From a virus: a stretch of 64,000 nt of DNA. The notes beneath the pieces were generated by a model. That model saw only the letters and a list, made by a program, of their open reading frames with translations. It did no database searches and had not been told where the DNA came from. The position numbers were made by a program, and so were the translations under genes. Where the stretch lies: positions 22,140 to 86,139 of the IMG/VR virus record IMGVR_UViG_3300023176_004727. One strand, 5' to 3'. Each line of letters opens with the position of its first letter. The first letter of the stretch is position 1. Shown in pieces: positions 19,018-27,870 of this stretch.

Positions 19018-20034
19018 CTAATTACTTTCATTATCTTCTCCAAGTCTACCTCCACCAGCACCATATTTTCCAAGTTTATTCAAATTAGCATGTTCGCATA
19101 CAACAGTGTTCATACCCTTAGATCTTATCAAATCATGGAAGTATTGGCAAGTAGTTTTTCCAGAATCTTGAAACTCTTCTGAAAATTTACACAATTTTGT
19201 ACACTTCCAGTTTTGCTGATCTATAGAGAGTTGTCTCGGCAGGTCAACTGATCGGATGTATTCAAACTTTTCCCGAAGCATGTCTTCTGCTTTCTTGTAA
19301 TCCTCTTCGCTAAAGACAATATCAAAAACCCCGCCATTATTAACATAATAAATGGATACATAGAAATTTCTTTCTGGGAAGAGATTCTTTAATGCGTAAT
19401 AATAGAGTAGCAATTGTTTATCAGAGCAAAGATCTTCGTAGGTCTTTTCTTTACCTGTTGCCCAATTCAATCGCTTGCCGGTTTTATAATCCAAGACTTG
19501 GAAGTACAGATCATCCTCTTTGATAATTACGTCGATTGTGCCCTTGATAGAAAGATATCCATCAAATACTTTGTCATTAATCTCATATCGGTACTTAGCC
19601 CAATCTTGCTTAATCTCAATATCAAAGAATTGCTCTGTGGCATTGATATTTTGATTTCTCGGGTCCATATAGCCATCATTGTAAGCTAATGCTTTGTATA
19701 CCCATCCAATACATGTCTGTAGATCTTTTGGTCCTAAGCCAACATCTTCTTCATGATATTTGTAGTATTCAAAGCATAGCTCTGTAACGAATTCTATATC
19801 ATCGCATTGAGCAAACGTTAAGTCCTGAATGTCATCATTCTTCAGTTTTCTTTTCTTCTCTTCTTGAGCCTTTTTCTTGTCAGCCAGTACCTGCATTACA
19901 CGATGAAAGACCGTACCTAGTACGGCCTTTTTATTCGTTTTATCTTTCATGCCTAATACGTACTGAAAGAAATATTTCATTTCGCACATCTCAAACGTGC
20001 CTAATGAACTGCTTCTATGGTAACATATAATCAT
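19018..20034 (-). CDS. RecB/Cas4-type PD-(D/E)XK exonuclease
   Basis: A 338-residue protein. The N-terminus has the SSLGTFEMCEMKYFF signature of RecB-like nucleases, followed by LGTVFHRVMQ. The active site is GTIDVII near residue 165 and LDYKTGK near residue 180 (D-x-K), then QLLLYYYAL, the QxxxY motif. Cys residues at the N-terminus (C17) and the C-terminal region (CTKLC, C, C) could bind an Fe-S cluster as in AddB/Cas4. Its place between polymerase and nucleotide kinase suggests DNA end processing or recombination. Confidence 0.85.
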   Translation of the reverse strand: MIICYHRSSSLGTFEMCEMKYFFQYVLGMKDKTNKKAVLGTVFHRVMQVLADKKKAQEEKKRKLKNDDIQDLTFAQCDDIEFVTELCFEYYKYHEEDVGLGPKDLQTCIGWVYKALAYNDGYMDPRNQNINATEQFFDIEIKQDWAKYRYEINDKVFDGYLSIKGTIDVIIKEDDLYFQVLDYKTGKRLNWATGKEKTYEDLCSDKQLLLYYYALKNLFPERNFYVSIYYVNNGGVFDIVFSEEDYKKAEDMLREKFEYIRSVDLPRQLSIDQQNWKCTKLCKFSEEFQDSGKTTCQYFHDLIRSKGMNTVVCEHANLNKLGKYGAGGGRLGEDNESN

Positions 20035-20040
20035 ATTAAA

Positions 20041-20862
20041 TCACTTTATTGATGCGGTGTACTTGCCCATTTCTCTGATCTTTTTGGTGACACCAAGGTT
20101 AATTAGTTCATCCAAGAATGCCTTGCATGATTGATTAATATCTAAATTTGAATTATCAATGATTGCGTCAAACTTATTATAATTGTCTGCGTCAATTTCA
20201 CTCTGATGAGTGCTTTCATAGAGTGAGCGAGTTAGTCTAATAACTTTTCCACCACGCTTTTGCACAGCCTCAATCTCATTTAAGAATCGACAGTCGCCAA
20301 TAACAGCAATCTCTGGTTTATCAGCTTCAATTCTTCGAAAGCAATTTTCCAACCAGATTGGCTGGTACATTTTACGCATAACGTCTGTGCCAAAGAATTG
20401 CATGAACTCACGAGCGGTCATTGGTCCCTTATGATGACATATCTTACCGTTGGGACCAATATCGCTAGTATCTCCCGGCATATTTTCCCATAATAGATGC
20501 TCCTGAATCTGATTCTTTTGTTCGTCTGTTCCATAGACACATTCTGGTGGAATATTAAATAGCATAACACAGATTTCTTTTAATGAATCTGCGAAATTAT
20601 AGCCGCGAATAAGAGGCCAAATTCTACGAGAGGCATATTGGAAAAATTCATCCGTATGCTGCTGTAGATCAAGAACTCCAAGTTCTTCAAACTCTTTTCC
20701 ATTTTCATCATGAAAAGTACAGTTTACCACAAGCTCCCCTTCCGGGGAAATTAGAAACTTTTCAACAATATCATGGCGTTTCATCTCATGACCATGTAGA
20801 TAGTTGGAAAGAGTAGTCTTTCCTGATTGCTTTTTACCGCATAATGCAATGATCTGTGTCAT
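20041..20862 (-). CDS. Deoxynucleoside monophosphate kinase-like P-loop kinase
   Basis: About 273 residues, starting at ATG 20862 which shares TGATG with the preceding stop. The P-loop is ALCGKKQSGKTTL (residues 5-17). AREFMQFFGTDVMR near 145-160 and VIGDCRFLNE near 185, followed by VIRLTR, match phage dNMP kinases of the T4 gene 1 type. It would phosphorylate dNMPs to dNDPs, feeding the ribonucleotide reductase and polymerase supply. Confidence 0.8.
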   Translation of the reverse strand: MTQIIALCGKKQSGKTTLSNYLHGHEMKRHDIVEKFLISPEGELVVNCTFHDENGKEFEELGVLDLQQHTDEFFQYASRRIWPLIRGYNFADSLKEICVMLFNIPPECVYGTDEQKNQIQEHLLWENMPGDTSDIGPNGKICHHKGPMTAREFMQFFGTDVMRKMYQPIWLENCFRRIEADKPEIAVIGDCRFLNEIEAVQKRGGKVIRLTRSLYESTHQSEIDADNYNKFDAIIDNSNLDINQSCKAFLDELINLGVTKKIREMGKYTASIK

Positions 20863-21866
20863 CAAAATTTTCCTTGAATTTGAGGCTTGATTAGTTCATT
20901 GACTTCATTGACTGTCATATCGCCAATGTCGTTTTTGGGAATTTCCACAGTATAAATATTAAATAAAAGTTTCAATCGCTCATATATGTCTCTTTTACAA
21001 GCGTCACCCGCTTTATCATTGTCAGACATAATAATCACATTTGAAACGCCGGTCTTTTGAATCAGAAATTCTTGAGCATCGCTAATCTTTGAACCGAATA
21101 TTCCAACGGCATTTCTAATACCAGATTCCCAAAGACGGATAACATCGCCTTGTCCCTCTGCTAGTATTATAGTCGCACTTCTACTAATATGCTCAATTGC
21201 TTTTCCGTAATTATACAAAAAGTTGGATTTATTGAATCCCTTTTGGTTAATCCATTTTCTAGGGTCATTACCTATAGTTCTACCGACGCATCCAACCATG
21301 TACTCATCATTCTCATCGTACACTGGAAATACAATACGCTTGTACATTTGACTATCGGGCCTAGTGCATAATCCTACATCAAAAAGATCTAGTGCTTCTT
21401 GAGAGAATCCTCTATTGATATAGTATTGTGCAGGAAAGGTAAGGTGTTTCCTTACCGTAGATCTTGTTATCTTATTTTGTAGTTTCTCAACTTTTCTTGT
21501 ATTTTTCAGTAATTTATCTAGTGCTTCTGATGACTTATAAGTAATTGAAATGTCTATTTTTACGCCAGAGCAAAAATCTTGACAGAACTTAATAACTTCT
21601 GGAAACTTATAAGGTTTTTTGAATTTATTCTCAAGGAGCATCCAGACTAAAGAAATAATATCATTAGTTGACTTCTCATTGTGACATCCCTGAGTATTAC
21701 AAAACCATTTACCGCAGTGATCTTCATGATCTTCGTCAATATTGATATTGAATGCAGTAACATTGTCTCCTTCATGGACTGGACAAGAACTTATCAGTAG
21801 GTTATGTGACTCGTAATATTCATTAATTTCAAAAAAGGCAAAGAAATCAAAAATCTTCTTCACCAT
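20862..21866 (-). CDS. DNA primase, DnaG/Toprim type
   Basis: About 334 residues. ATG 21866 is chosen because AGAGGA precedes it and the overlap with the helicase gene is then 20 bases. An N-terminal zinc-binding part has CPVH near 28 and CGKWFC...C near 51-60. The Toprim domain shows ILAEGQGDVIRLW near 235 and IIMSDNDKAG near 275. It makes RNA primers for lagging-strand synthesis, partnered by the overlapping DnaB-type helicase. The C-terminal helicase-interaction domain looks very short. Confidence 0.88.
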   Translation of the reverse strand: MVKKIFDFFAFFEINEYYESHNLLISSCPVHEGDNVTAFNINIDEDHEDHCGKWFCNTQGCHNEKSTNDIISLVWMLLENKFKKPYKFPEVIKFCQDFCSGVKIDISITYKSSEALDKLLKNTRKVEKLQNKITRSTVRKHLTFPAQYYINRGFSQEALDLFDVGLCTRPDSQMYKRIVFPVYDENDEYMVGCVGRTIGNDPRKWINQKGFNKSNFLYNYGKAIEHISRSATIILAEGQGDVIRLWESGIRNAVGIFGSKISDAQEFLIQKTGVSNVIIMSDNDKAGDACKRDIYERLKLLFNIYTVEIPKNDIGDMTVNEVNELIKPQIQGKF

Positions 21867-23325
21867 CTTCCTCTTCAAAATTCGCATTTTGCGAATTTGC
21901 AAATCCTTGTTGATTGTTGTTTGCATTACTCTTAATCTCTCTAATAGTGCCAACTTCTCTTACTTTTGCAAACTTGCCGTCCATTTGCAAGCATATATAA
22001 CCTTCGTCTTCCATTCCGGGTCCATGTCTGGAAACAATTGGTATAAGTTTTTTATTTCCATTGTTTATTCCATCCGTAACTTTTTCTTCATCTGACTTAT
22101 CCTTGAAGATTGAGAATGAAGTACAGAGCCAAACTAAACGGTCAGATCCGGAAACTACATCTGTAGATTCCTTGGTAATACCATCTCTATTAAGCTGCAC
22201 AAATGACAAACACGGGCAATCATTCTCTACACAAAAATTATGCAGTGAAGTGATCTGAAAACCGAGAACTTGGAATTCTGCAAGATTGTTATTAATACTA
22301 GAAGATGTCATCAGTTTTAGATAGTCATAAATAATCACGCAGTCATTTAGTCTTCCTGTTTCATCATAGCCAACTCTCTTTAATAGCCATCTTTTGATAA
22401 TAGATAGTGTTTCATCAAATGGTCTACCAGCAATGCTAATATAGTCATAAGGTATAGATTCAATAGTCTCTACAGATTTTGTCACAGAGTCTACTTTTTC
22501 AGGATCTGTAGCAAATTTACCGGATGCAACATCATTAATTTCAACACCGCTTTTATTTGCAATGATTCTATTCCAGTGATCTTCTGTGCTCATTTCTGTA
22601 TCAAGCATAAGTACTGGTATATCATACTCTCCAGCAATATGCAAGGCAATATTATCGGCAAGTACAGATTTTCCAGTTTTGGGACGAGCAGCAATCAGGT
22701 CTACGCATTTTCGACGCAAGCCGCCTCCAATAGCCTTATCGAATGCACTCATACCAGTTGGAATACCAATAGACTTGCCATCATTATTCTTGATATGTTC
22801 TAGATATGCATGGATGCCTTCGCCAATAGATTTTGGAGAAAGATCATCTTCCTTCATGAAGGATAGACATACATCTTGAATAGGGTTTTCTGCAATCGAC
22901 AAAATGCTGGCGATGTCCTCATCTCCAGTAACTTTGTTCAGGTTTAAATAAATGTCTCTGAGCTTACCCTGCATGATTCTGGCAAATTCAAGCCTCTTTA
23001 GTTTTTTGGCGTGCTCTGCGACATTATTAATATTAACCGGAGTATTCATAACTCCAGTGATATGTTTTAGCATATCATTTTTTTCAACAAATTCGTCTAG
23101 GTTTAGACTCTTTGCTGATGACAGGATCTCTGTATAACCAACAACATCTCCACTTTCGAATGAATGCTTAATGCACTTATATAGGACTTTGTTATTTTCG
23201 ATTGTGAAACTCTCTTCATTTACGAAGAGTTCAACTTCTAGTAAGCATTCCTTACCATGCTGTAAAAGTCCGGCAAGAACAGCACGTTCAGAAGCTACAT
23301 TTTTCAAATCGGTTTCTTTAGACAC
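21847..23325 (-). CDS. Replicative DNA helicase, DnaB family
   Basis: About 492 residues. A GTG at 23325 is preferred: CGGAGA lies upstream and it falls two bases after the preceding stop; an ATG at 23349 is an alternative. The N-terminal helical domain (ASERAVLAGLLQHG) is DnaB-like, and the RecA-type motor has Walker A ARPKTGKSVLA near 217 and CVIIYDYLKLM near 330. The C-terminal tail is acidic and Asn-rich. It unwinds phage DNA at the fork and forms a replication operon with the primase and polymerase genes. Confidence 0.9.
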   Translation of the reverse strand: MSKETDLKNVASERAVLAGLLQHGKECLLEVELFVNEESFTIENNKVLYKCIKHSFESGDVVGYTEILSSAKSLNLDEFVEKNDMLKHITGVMNTPVNINNVAEHAKKLKRLEFARIMQGKLRDIYLNLNKVTGDEDIASILSIAENPIQDVCLSFMKEDDLSPKSIGEGIHAYLEHIKNNDGKSIGIPTGMSAFDKAIGGGLRRKCVDLIAARPKTGKSVLADNIALHIAGEYDIPVLMLDTEMSTEDHWNRIIANKSGVEINDVASGKFATDPEKVDSVTKSVETIESIPYDYISIAGRPFDETLSIIKRWLLKRVGYDETGRLNDCVIIYDYLKLMTSSSINNNLAEFQVLGFQITSLHNFCVENDCPCLSFVQLNRDGITKESTDVVSGSDRLVWLCTSFSIFKDKSDEEKVTDGINNGNKKLIPIVSRHGPGMEDEGYICLQMDGKFAKVREVGTIREIKSNANNNQQGFANSQNANFEEEDGEEDF

Positions 23326-23327
23326 TA

Positions 23328-23867
23328 TCAAATTCTCCGCGAAATACATTTGTCGCAAATGTAATTTTCTCTAGCAAACATTGGATTGACATCAAAGGAT
23401 TTATTGCATTGTGAGCATGTAACACTTTTAGTTTGATATTCTCTACGCTTTCTTTCTACTCTAGGAGAGTTAGAGTCATCAATACTGTTGAAGCCTCTTT
23501 CCTGCTCAGCCTCTTCTAAAACTCCAGCCATTGACTCAAACTTATTTTGACCAGAAGACTTTACCGACCGTTTTGGCTTGGATGATTTTATTGAGAAATT
23601 TTCATCTACTTTAGGTTCTGACTTTTTGGTTTTAGATCTACCGTTCCTTCTGTTCTTTTTGGGAGGATCTTGCTTCTCTAACTTTTCAAGTCTTTCCATC
23701 ATATTTTTAAGACTGGCGGATAATTCATCCACAGGTTCTGGCTCTGGAATATCTACTTTTTCTCCGGAAATCATTTGATATGCTTCTGATATACATTCCC
23801 AATTACTGTCAATGATGCCATCATAGAGCAATTCCCGCACTTTATCAACTAAATCTGTTAACGTCAT
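23328..23867 (-). CDS. Hypothetical protein with C-terminal zinc ribbon
   Basis: A 179-residue protein: an acidic helical N-terminus with a coiled-coil-like segment (residues 48-70), a basic low-complexity linker (70-120), and a C-terminal ribbon CSQC...CDKC (about 150-174). It stands directly upstream of the DnaB-type helicase gene and overlaps the gene before it by 4 bases. Position suggests a helicase-loader or DNA-binding accessory role, but nothing in the sequence proves it. Confidence 0.6.
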   Translation of the reverse strand: MTLTDLVDKVRELLYDGIIDSNWECISEAYQMISGEKVDIPEPEPVDELSASLKNMMERLEKLEKQDPPKKNRRNGRSKTKKSEPKVDENFSIKSSKPKRSVKSSGQNKFESMAGVLEEAEQERGFNSIDDSNSPRVERKRREYQTKSVTCSQCNKSFDVNPMFARENYICDKCISRRI

Positions 23868-24352
23868 TTAAAACTCCTAGCTTTTCCTAAATCTTGAAAA
23901 AGTGAAACCCTCTTCTTTATATCACGACAGGTTTCTGACAACATCTGAATACCAGCATACAGTCTTAAACGCGACTTTTCAATAGATTGTGCGTAAGTAT
24001 TCTCAGAAATTATAGATTGCTTTTTTATTTCTGCTGGTAGAAATTTGTCATAGTTTGACCATTGTTTAGCAAACAAATAGTTCAATGCTTCAACACACCA
24101 AGTATACTGACTACTTATTAAATCTAGCTTCTTTTGAAGAAGACCGCCATAATTCATCAGGGTAATTGCATTTGTAAAACATTCATCAGATGTTAAACTG
24201 ATTATTTCTTCTGGCGGAAGATGTAATATGTGCGAATATTCATCACTATCTTTGTACTCTACAATATTATTAGCCGCACAAAAGTTATCAATCCATTCTG
24301 TAAATTTGTCCAGTCCATCTATTCCAGAGACTGTTGAATCAAGTTCTTCCAT
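23864..24352 (-). CDS. Hypothetical protein, 162 aa
   Basis: A largely helical acidic protein starting at an ATG behind GAGAGG and overlapping the nuclease gene before it by 34 bases. Two Trp-containing helices and a C-terminal helix rich in Arg and Lys are visible. No motif recognised. Location inside the recombination and replication block suggests a DNA-metabolism role. Confidence 0.55.
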   Translation of the reverse strand: MEELDSTVSGIDGLDKFTEWIDNFCAANNIVEYKDSDEYSHILHLPPEEIISLTSDECFTNAITLMNYGGLLQKKLDLISSQYTWCVEALNYLFAKQWSNYDKFLPAEIKKQSIISENTYAQSIEKSRLRLYAGIQMLSETCRDIKKRVSLFQDLGKARSFK

Positions 24353-24744
24353 TCTGACCTCTCATTGTATGGCAATGTGACAATTTTGATTTCGTTCAAC
24401 CGACACCACTCTATTTTATCGGAATCTCTCTGTTTTGCAAGCACAAAATCCATTTTATTTTTGTGAAAAAACGGAGAATATTCATAGTGCTGCTGACCAT
24501 GAACTTCGATCACAAGCATTAATTCAGGCAAGAAAAAGTCGGCATATAATAAAGAGCCTCTGCCAAGACGTTTAGATCCGGGCAGAGTGACTTCTTCATA
24601 TAAAGAGTAGGTAGGCCAATTCTCTTTAATTAACTCTCTAGCTTGTTTATGGTATGATGATTTTTTGGATCTGAAGTTCCTAGACTTATTTTTAGCATAA
24701 TTAAACTTATGTTCTTTTCCATCTAATCCAGTAACTCTAAACAT
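24319..24744 (-). CDS. Vsr/EDxHD-type endonuclease-like protein
   Basis: A 141-residue protein. The core IEVHGQQHYEYSPFF (about residues 80-94), a preceding YADFF, and later RDSDKIEWC make the D, E-x-H, H, D/K pattern of the Vsr-like PD-(D/E)XK group found in phages. It overlaps the RecA-like gene before it by 8 bases, so it may act with recombination, for example as a junction or flap nuclease. A homing nuclease is the alternative. Confidence 0.65.
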   Translation of the reverse strand: MFRVTGLDGKEHKFNYAKNKSRNFRSKKSSYHKQARELIKENWPTYSLYEEVTLPGSKRLGRGSLLYADFFLPELMLVIEVHGQQHYEYSPFFHKNKMDFVLAKQRDSDKIEWCRLNEIKIVTLPYNERSEWKNLIQQSLE

Positions 24745-25780
24745 CCTTTAGCATACCATTAACCTGTGCCTTTACTTGATCAAAAATATCCTGTCGCTCT
24801 ACAAGGAATTCATAAATCTTTGCCTGTCCTTGAAACTTAGGAGGCTCTTTAAATTCTTCGCTGCCCTCCAAGAATGGAATTGAATACCAAGCCCCGGCCT
24901 TGTCTATGATGCCAAATGATTCTGCTAGATCTATCATTTCTTTTTCTTTGTCAATACCTTTGCCATATCTAATATGGCTAACACATTCTGTTCCAGATGC
25001 ACCCATAGAAGAACATGCTACTTTCCAATGAACAAGCTGTCCAATCTTTTTACCATTTTCTTCCCATGGTTCTATCTTTGCAATATCAATTCTAGTATCA
25101 GCCTGATACTGAATCATTACACCGCAGTCTGGAATTTTGACTTTACCGTATCCAGATGTGTTTGTAATATAATGCGTAATAATCAATACGATAATTTTGT
25201 TTTTTACTACTGTTTGCGAAGTCTTTTTTACCCAATGCGACAATAGTTTTGGAAGGGTTGCACGAAGTGAACCAGATGCACTCTCTTCAAGTTCTGACCT
25301 TGGCACTAAAGAAGAACATGAGTCAATCACGCATACAGCACCTTTATTTTCAGGACGCTTTATTAGTTCTTCAGCAATATTTAAGAAGTCTTCAGCGGAT
25401 AGAGACTCTCCATCTTCTGGACTATGAACAATTTGTATTTTGTTTAAATCTAAACCTTCTGTACCAGAGAGATTATAAGCCTTTAATCGACTTTCGCCAT
25501 CAACATAGATTACTGGACGATTATCATCTTGAGCATTTTTACAAATCTGCAAACATGTTGTGCTCTTTCCAGTTTTGGGATCTCCAGAAATAATATTCCA
25601 AGACGCCTCTCTAATTCCTCCATTAAGAGCTAGATCAAGTTTTGGACTTACGGTGATGCACTTTAGATCTGCCATGCTTTGAATTAGCTCTGATCCTTTA
25701 GATACGACTTTACCGAAGGCTCTTTGAATAGCCTTGTCGTTGCTCAAATCCACTTTCTTTTTTTTCTTATCGTCTGCCAT
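24737..25780 (-). CDS. RecA/UvsX-like recombinase
   Basis: A 347-residue protein. Walker A is SGDPKTGKSTT near residue 68, Walker B-like CVIDSCSSL near 153, then a segment with VLIITHYI near 200 that parallels RecA motif 3. The N-terminus is Lys-rich. It should load on single-stranded DNA and drive strand exchange for repair and recombination-dependent replication. It lies between small unknown genes and a nuclease in the same operon. Confidence 0.85.
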   Translation of the reverse strand: MADDKKKKKVDLSNDKAIQRAFGKVVSKGSELIQSMADLKCITVSPKLDLALNGGIREASWNIISGDPKTGKSTTCLQICKNAQDDNRPVIYVDGESRLKAYNLSGTEGLDLNKIQIVHSPEDGESLSAEDFLNIAEELIKRPENKGAVCVIDSCSSLVPRSELEESASGSLRATLPKLLSHWVKKTSQTVVKNKIIVLIITHYITNTSGYGKVKIPDCGVMIQYQADTRIDIAKIEPWEENGKKIGQLVHWKVACSSMGASGTECVSHIRYGKGIDKEKEMIDLAESFGIIDKAGAWYSIPFLEGSEEFKEPPKFQGQAKIYEFLVERQDIFDQVKAQVNGMLKDV

Positions 25781-25783
25781 TTA

Positions 25784-26281
25784 TTACAAGCCTTTCAATA
25801 TATTTCTGCCATACCCAAACGGTTTCGATACTTCAGTCTTATTATTTTCAGAAATTACTATCTCTGTTTCTTTACGCTCTTTCTCAAACTTTTCGATTAT
25901 AGGAATTAGCTTATCCCTATTTTCTTTTTTGGATAACTTCAATATAAACTTAGCCTGTGGTGATTTTATTGCTTTTATTACTGAGTCGGCGTGATAGTCT
26001 TTCAGTAGTTTGTTTGCCGCAATAACTTCGCCCTTATAAGCACCATGCAACTTATTTCCTTGCAGCCAGAAACTCTCTGCGTTTTTGCCAGAATTGAAAT
26101 ACTCATTTCTTTTCTGGAATATCAACTCCGCAATGTAATTTCCGGGCGTTACATAGCCAGCCTTATGCATAGATTTATAAGGAGTCTTTTCCGTGCATTG
26201 AGCAACTCGCTGCTTACTTATCTGCTCGGATTTTGTGGATGTGATTTGTGTCTTTTTTTGCTGCTCGTTTTTTTGATGCAT
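25784..26281 (-). CDS. Hypothetical basic protein, 165 aa
   Basis: Start at ATG 26281, preceded by GGAG seven bases away, giving a long 68-base overlap with the preceding gene. The N-terminal 35 residues are polar and disordered-looking; the rest is helical and Lys-rich. No motif recognised. It lies three bases from the RecA-like gene and is likely co-translated with it. Confidence 0.5.
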   Translation of the reverse strand: MHQKNEQQKKTQITSTKSEQISKQRVAQCTEKTPYKSMHKAGYVTPGNYIAELIFQKRNEYFNSGKNAESFWLQGNKLHGAYKGEVIAANKLLKDYHADSVIKAIKSPQAKFILKLSKKENRDKLIPIIEKFEKERKETEIVISENNKTEVSKPFGYGRNILKGL

Positions 26282-26582
26282 CACCTTTCTCCGAAGCCTC
26301 TTTACTCATTACTGCGTATCCACGCTTAGAATTGATATTCATAAGTTTATCAACTGTGAAATCATTAGTAGCTTTGTTTTTGCATTCATCATAGTACGAT
26401 GAAACTACAGATTTGTCAAGTCCTAAATCAGAAGAAACATCAGATAAAGTCATACTGGAGCATTTGCTTTCAATGTAAAATTTTTGAACTTTAGAAAGTT
26501 CGTCAGTAGTTGCTTTGGCTTCGACATTTTCTTGTGCTTTAGGTTGTCTATTCGTTCTTCTTTTGGTTTTTTTGGTCGGCAT
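26214..26582 (-). CDS. Hypothetical HTH-like basic protein
   Basis: A 122-residue protein with strongly basic ends and a middle segment (about residues 30-70, TLSDVSSDLGLDKSVVSSYY) that looks like a helix-turn-helix. It may bind DNA. Its 3' end is shared with the beginning of the next gene over 68 bases. No family recognised. Confidence 0.5.
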   Translation of the reverse strand: MPTKKTKRRTNRQPKAQENVEAKATTDELSKVQKFYIESKCSSMTLSDVSSDLGLDKSVVSSYYDECKNKATNDFTVDKLMNINSKRGYAVMSKEASEKGDASKKRAAKKDTNHIHKIRADK

Positions 26583-26811
26583 TTATATCCTCCATTAATA
26601 AATCGGTTTTTAAAATAAGTTCTAATCGTTCTTTAAGAGATTTTATGCAATCAATGTATGACTCATGTTTTTCTTCAATTTGAAATTTACGACATAAATC
26701 ATAGCCGATAAAATCTACTTCTTCTTTACCCAAAGGCTGTAGCAAGGTATTTCCATTAGTGACGGTTCCAATGTATGGAACTATCATAATTACACTTTTG
26801 TATTCTTCCAT
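26548..26811 (-). CDS. Hypothetical protein, 87 aa
   Basis: A small protein starting at ATG 26811, touching the stop of the FmdB-like gene, and overlapping the next gene by 35 bases. It has a hydrophobic N-terminal third and a charged helical C-terminus. No motif recognised. Confidence 0.5.
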   Translation of the reverse strand: MEEYKSVIMIVPYIGTVTNGNTLLQPLGKEEVDFIGYDLCRKFQIEEKHESYIDCIKSLKERLELILKTDLLMEDINADQKNQKKNE

Positions 26812-27152
26812 TATCCGCCCTCTATGAAACGACGTTTTTGCTCCGAATTCATTTTATTGATTTGAGAGTTTATTTCTTTCTTTGCTTCTTTTAGTGCAGA
26901 TTTTTTAGAATCTTTATCTTGCAGTGTTCGCTCTTGAACTTCTGACTGTCCAAGCCTTTTAGCGTTACGCTCAGATAGCTGACCAATCGTAGTTGCCTCT
27001 TGACGAACAAATACCATTGGGGGATGAATCACTCTTTCAAGCGTATCATTTCCGCAACTGATACAATATATTATAGCCTTTTCGGTTATGCTTTGGTATA
27101 CATCTTTTAGCTCGGTTTCACAATTTGAGCATAAATAGTCATATGTTGGCAT
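26811..27152 (-). CDS. FmdB-type zinc ribbon protein
   Basis: A 113-residue protein. The first 45 residues (MPTYDYLCSNC...CISCG) form the FmdB zinc ribbon with two CxxC knuckles; the remainder is a charged helix. FmdB-like ribbons are common in bacteria and phages and may act as regulators or structural adaptors. It is translationally coupled to the PhoH gene through a one-base overlap. Confidence 0.75.
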   Translation of the reverse strand: MPTYDYLCSNCETELKDVYQSITEKAIIYCISCGNDTLERVIHPPMVFVRQEATTIGQLSERNAKRLGQSEVQERTLQDKDSKKSALKEAKKEINSQINKMNSEQKRRFIEGG

Positions 27153-27859
27153 TATTCCTCCAATGCTCTCAGGATTTCCCCAATAATTCCATTTCTTTGA
27201 ATGTCATCATAGGTTAGATAACAAACTCCAACCCCTTCAATATTTCCAACTTTTCTTATTAAAGTTTCAAGCCCGCTACGAGATCTTAAATCGGTTTGAT
27301 TGATATCCCCATTGATAATAACCTTGGAATTCTTGCCCATGCGAGTGATAAACATTTTTAATTGATCCAAGGTGCAGTTTTGTGCTTCGTCCAAAATCAT
27401 GCAACAATAATCAAAGGTTGCACCTCTCATGACTTCAAGCGGTTCATAACGAATCTTGCCGTCATTATAGTGGAGGCCATAGTTAGCCTGACCAAGAAAA
27501 TTCTTAATATTTTCCTCAATAGGCTTTAGGTAAGGTGCAATCTTTTCATTCATCTCTCCGGGAAGTGATCCTAATTCTTTTCCGGAGCATACTAATGGAC
27601 GAGTTGCAATAATTTTGTCGTAACTTCCTTCATGCAAAAAATTGGCAAACATCCCAGCACTAATATAAGATTTCCCAGAACCAGCAGGTCCAACACAAAT
27701 TGTGATTGGATTATTAATAATCGACATAATATAATTATGATGATTGTCTGTTTTAGCAGTAACGGATTTAACCGCCGTTCTTGACTGTTTATCTTTCCTT
27801 TTATTTACTGGTCTAAAATCTGGTTTATTGACTGGTCTTCTTGTTCTTTTTTTTCTCAT
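27152..27859 (-). CDS. phoH: PhoH-like ATPase
   Basis: A 235-residue protein with a basic N-terminal tail, Walker A VGPAGSGKSYI near residue 58, and ILDEAQNCTLDQLKMFITRMGKN near 155, the PhoH Walker B and sensor region, followed by INGDINQTDL. PhoH proteins are frequent in marine and freshwater phages; a link to phosphate stress or RNA metabolism has been proposed but the role in phages is unsettled. It sits next to an FmdB ribbon and a head-maturation-like gene. Confidence 0.9.
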   Translation of the reverse strand: MRKKRTRRPVNKPDFRPVNKRKDKQSRTAVKSVTAKTDNHHNYIMSIINNPITICVGPAGSGKSYISAGMFANFLHEGSYDKIIATRPLVCSGKELGSLPGEMNEKIAPYLKPIEENIKNFLGQANYGLHYNDGKIRYEPLEVMRGATFDYCCMILDEAQNCTLDQLKMFITRMGKNSKVIINGDINQTDLRSRSGLETLIRKVGNIEGVGVCYLTYDDIQRNGIIGEILRALEE

Positions 27860-27870
27860 GTATTAGCTTC

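Noticed and set aside
25197-25593. Plus-strand frames opposite the RecA-like gene
   Set aside because: They have no ribosome binding sites and shadow a strongly conserved minus-strand gene.
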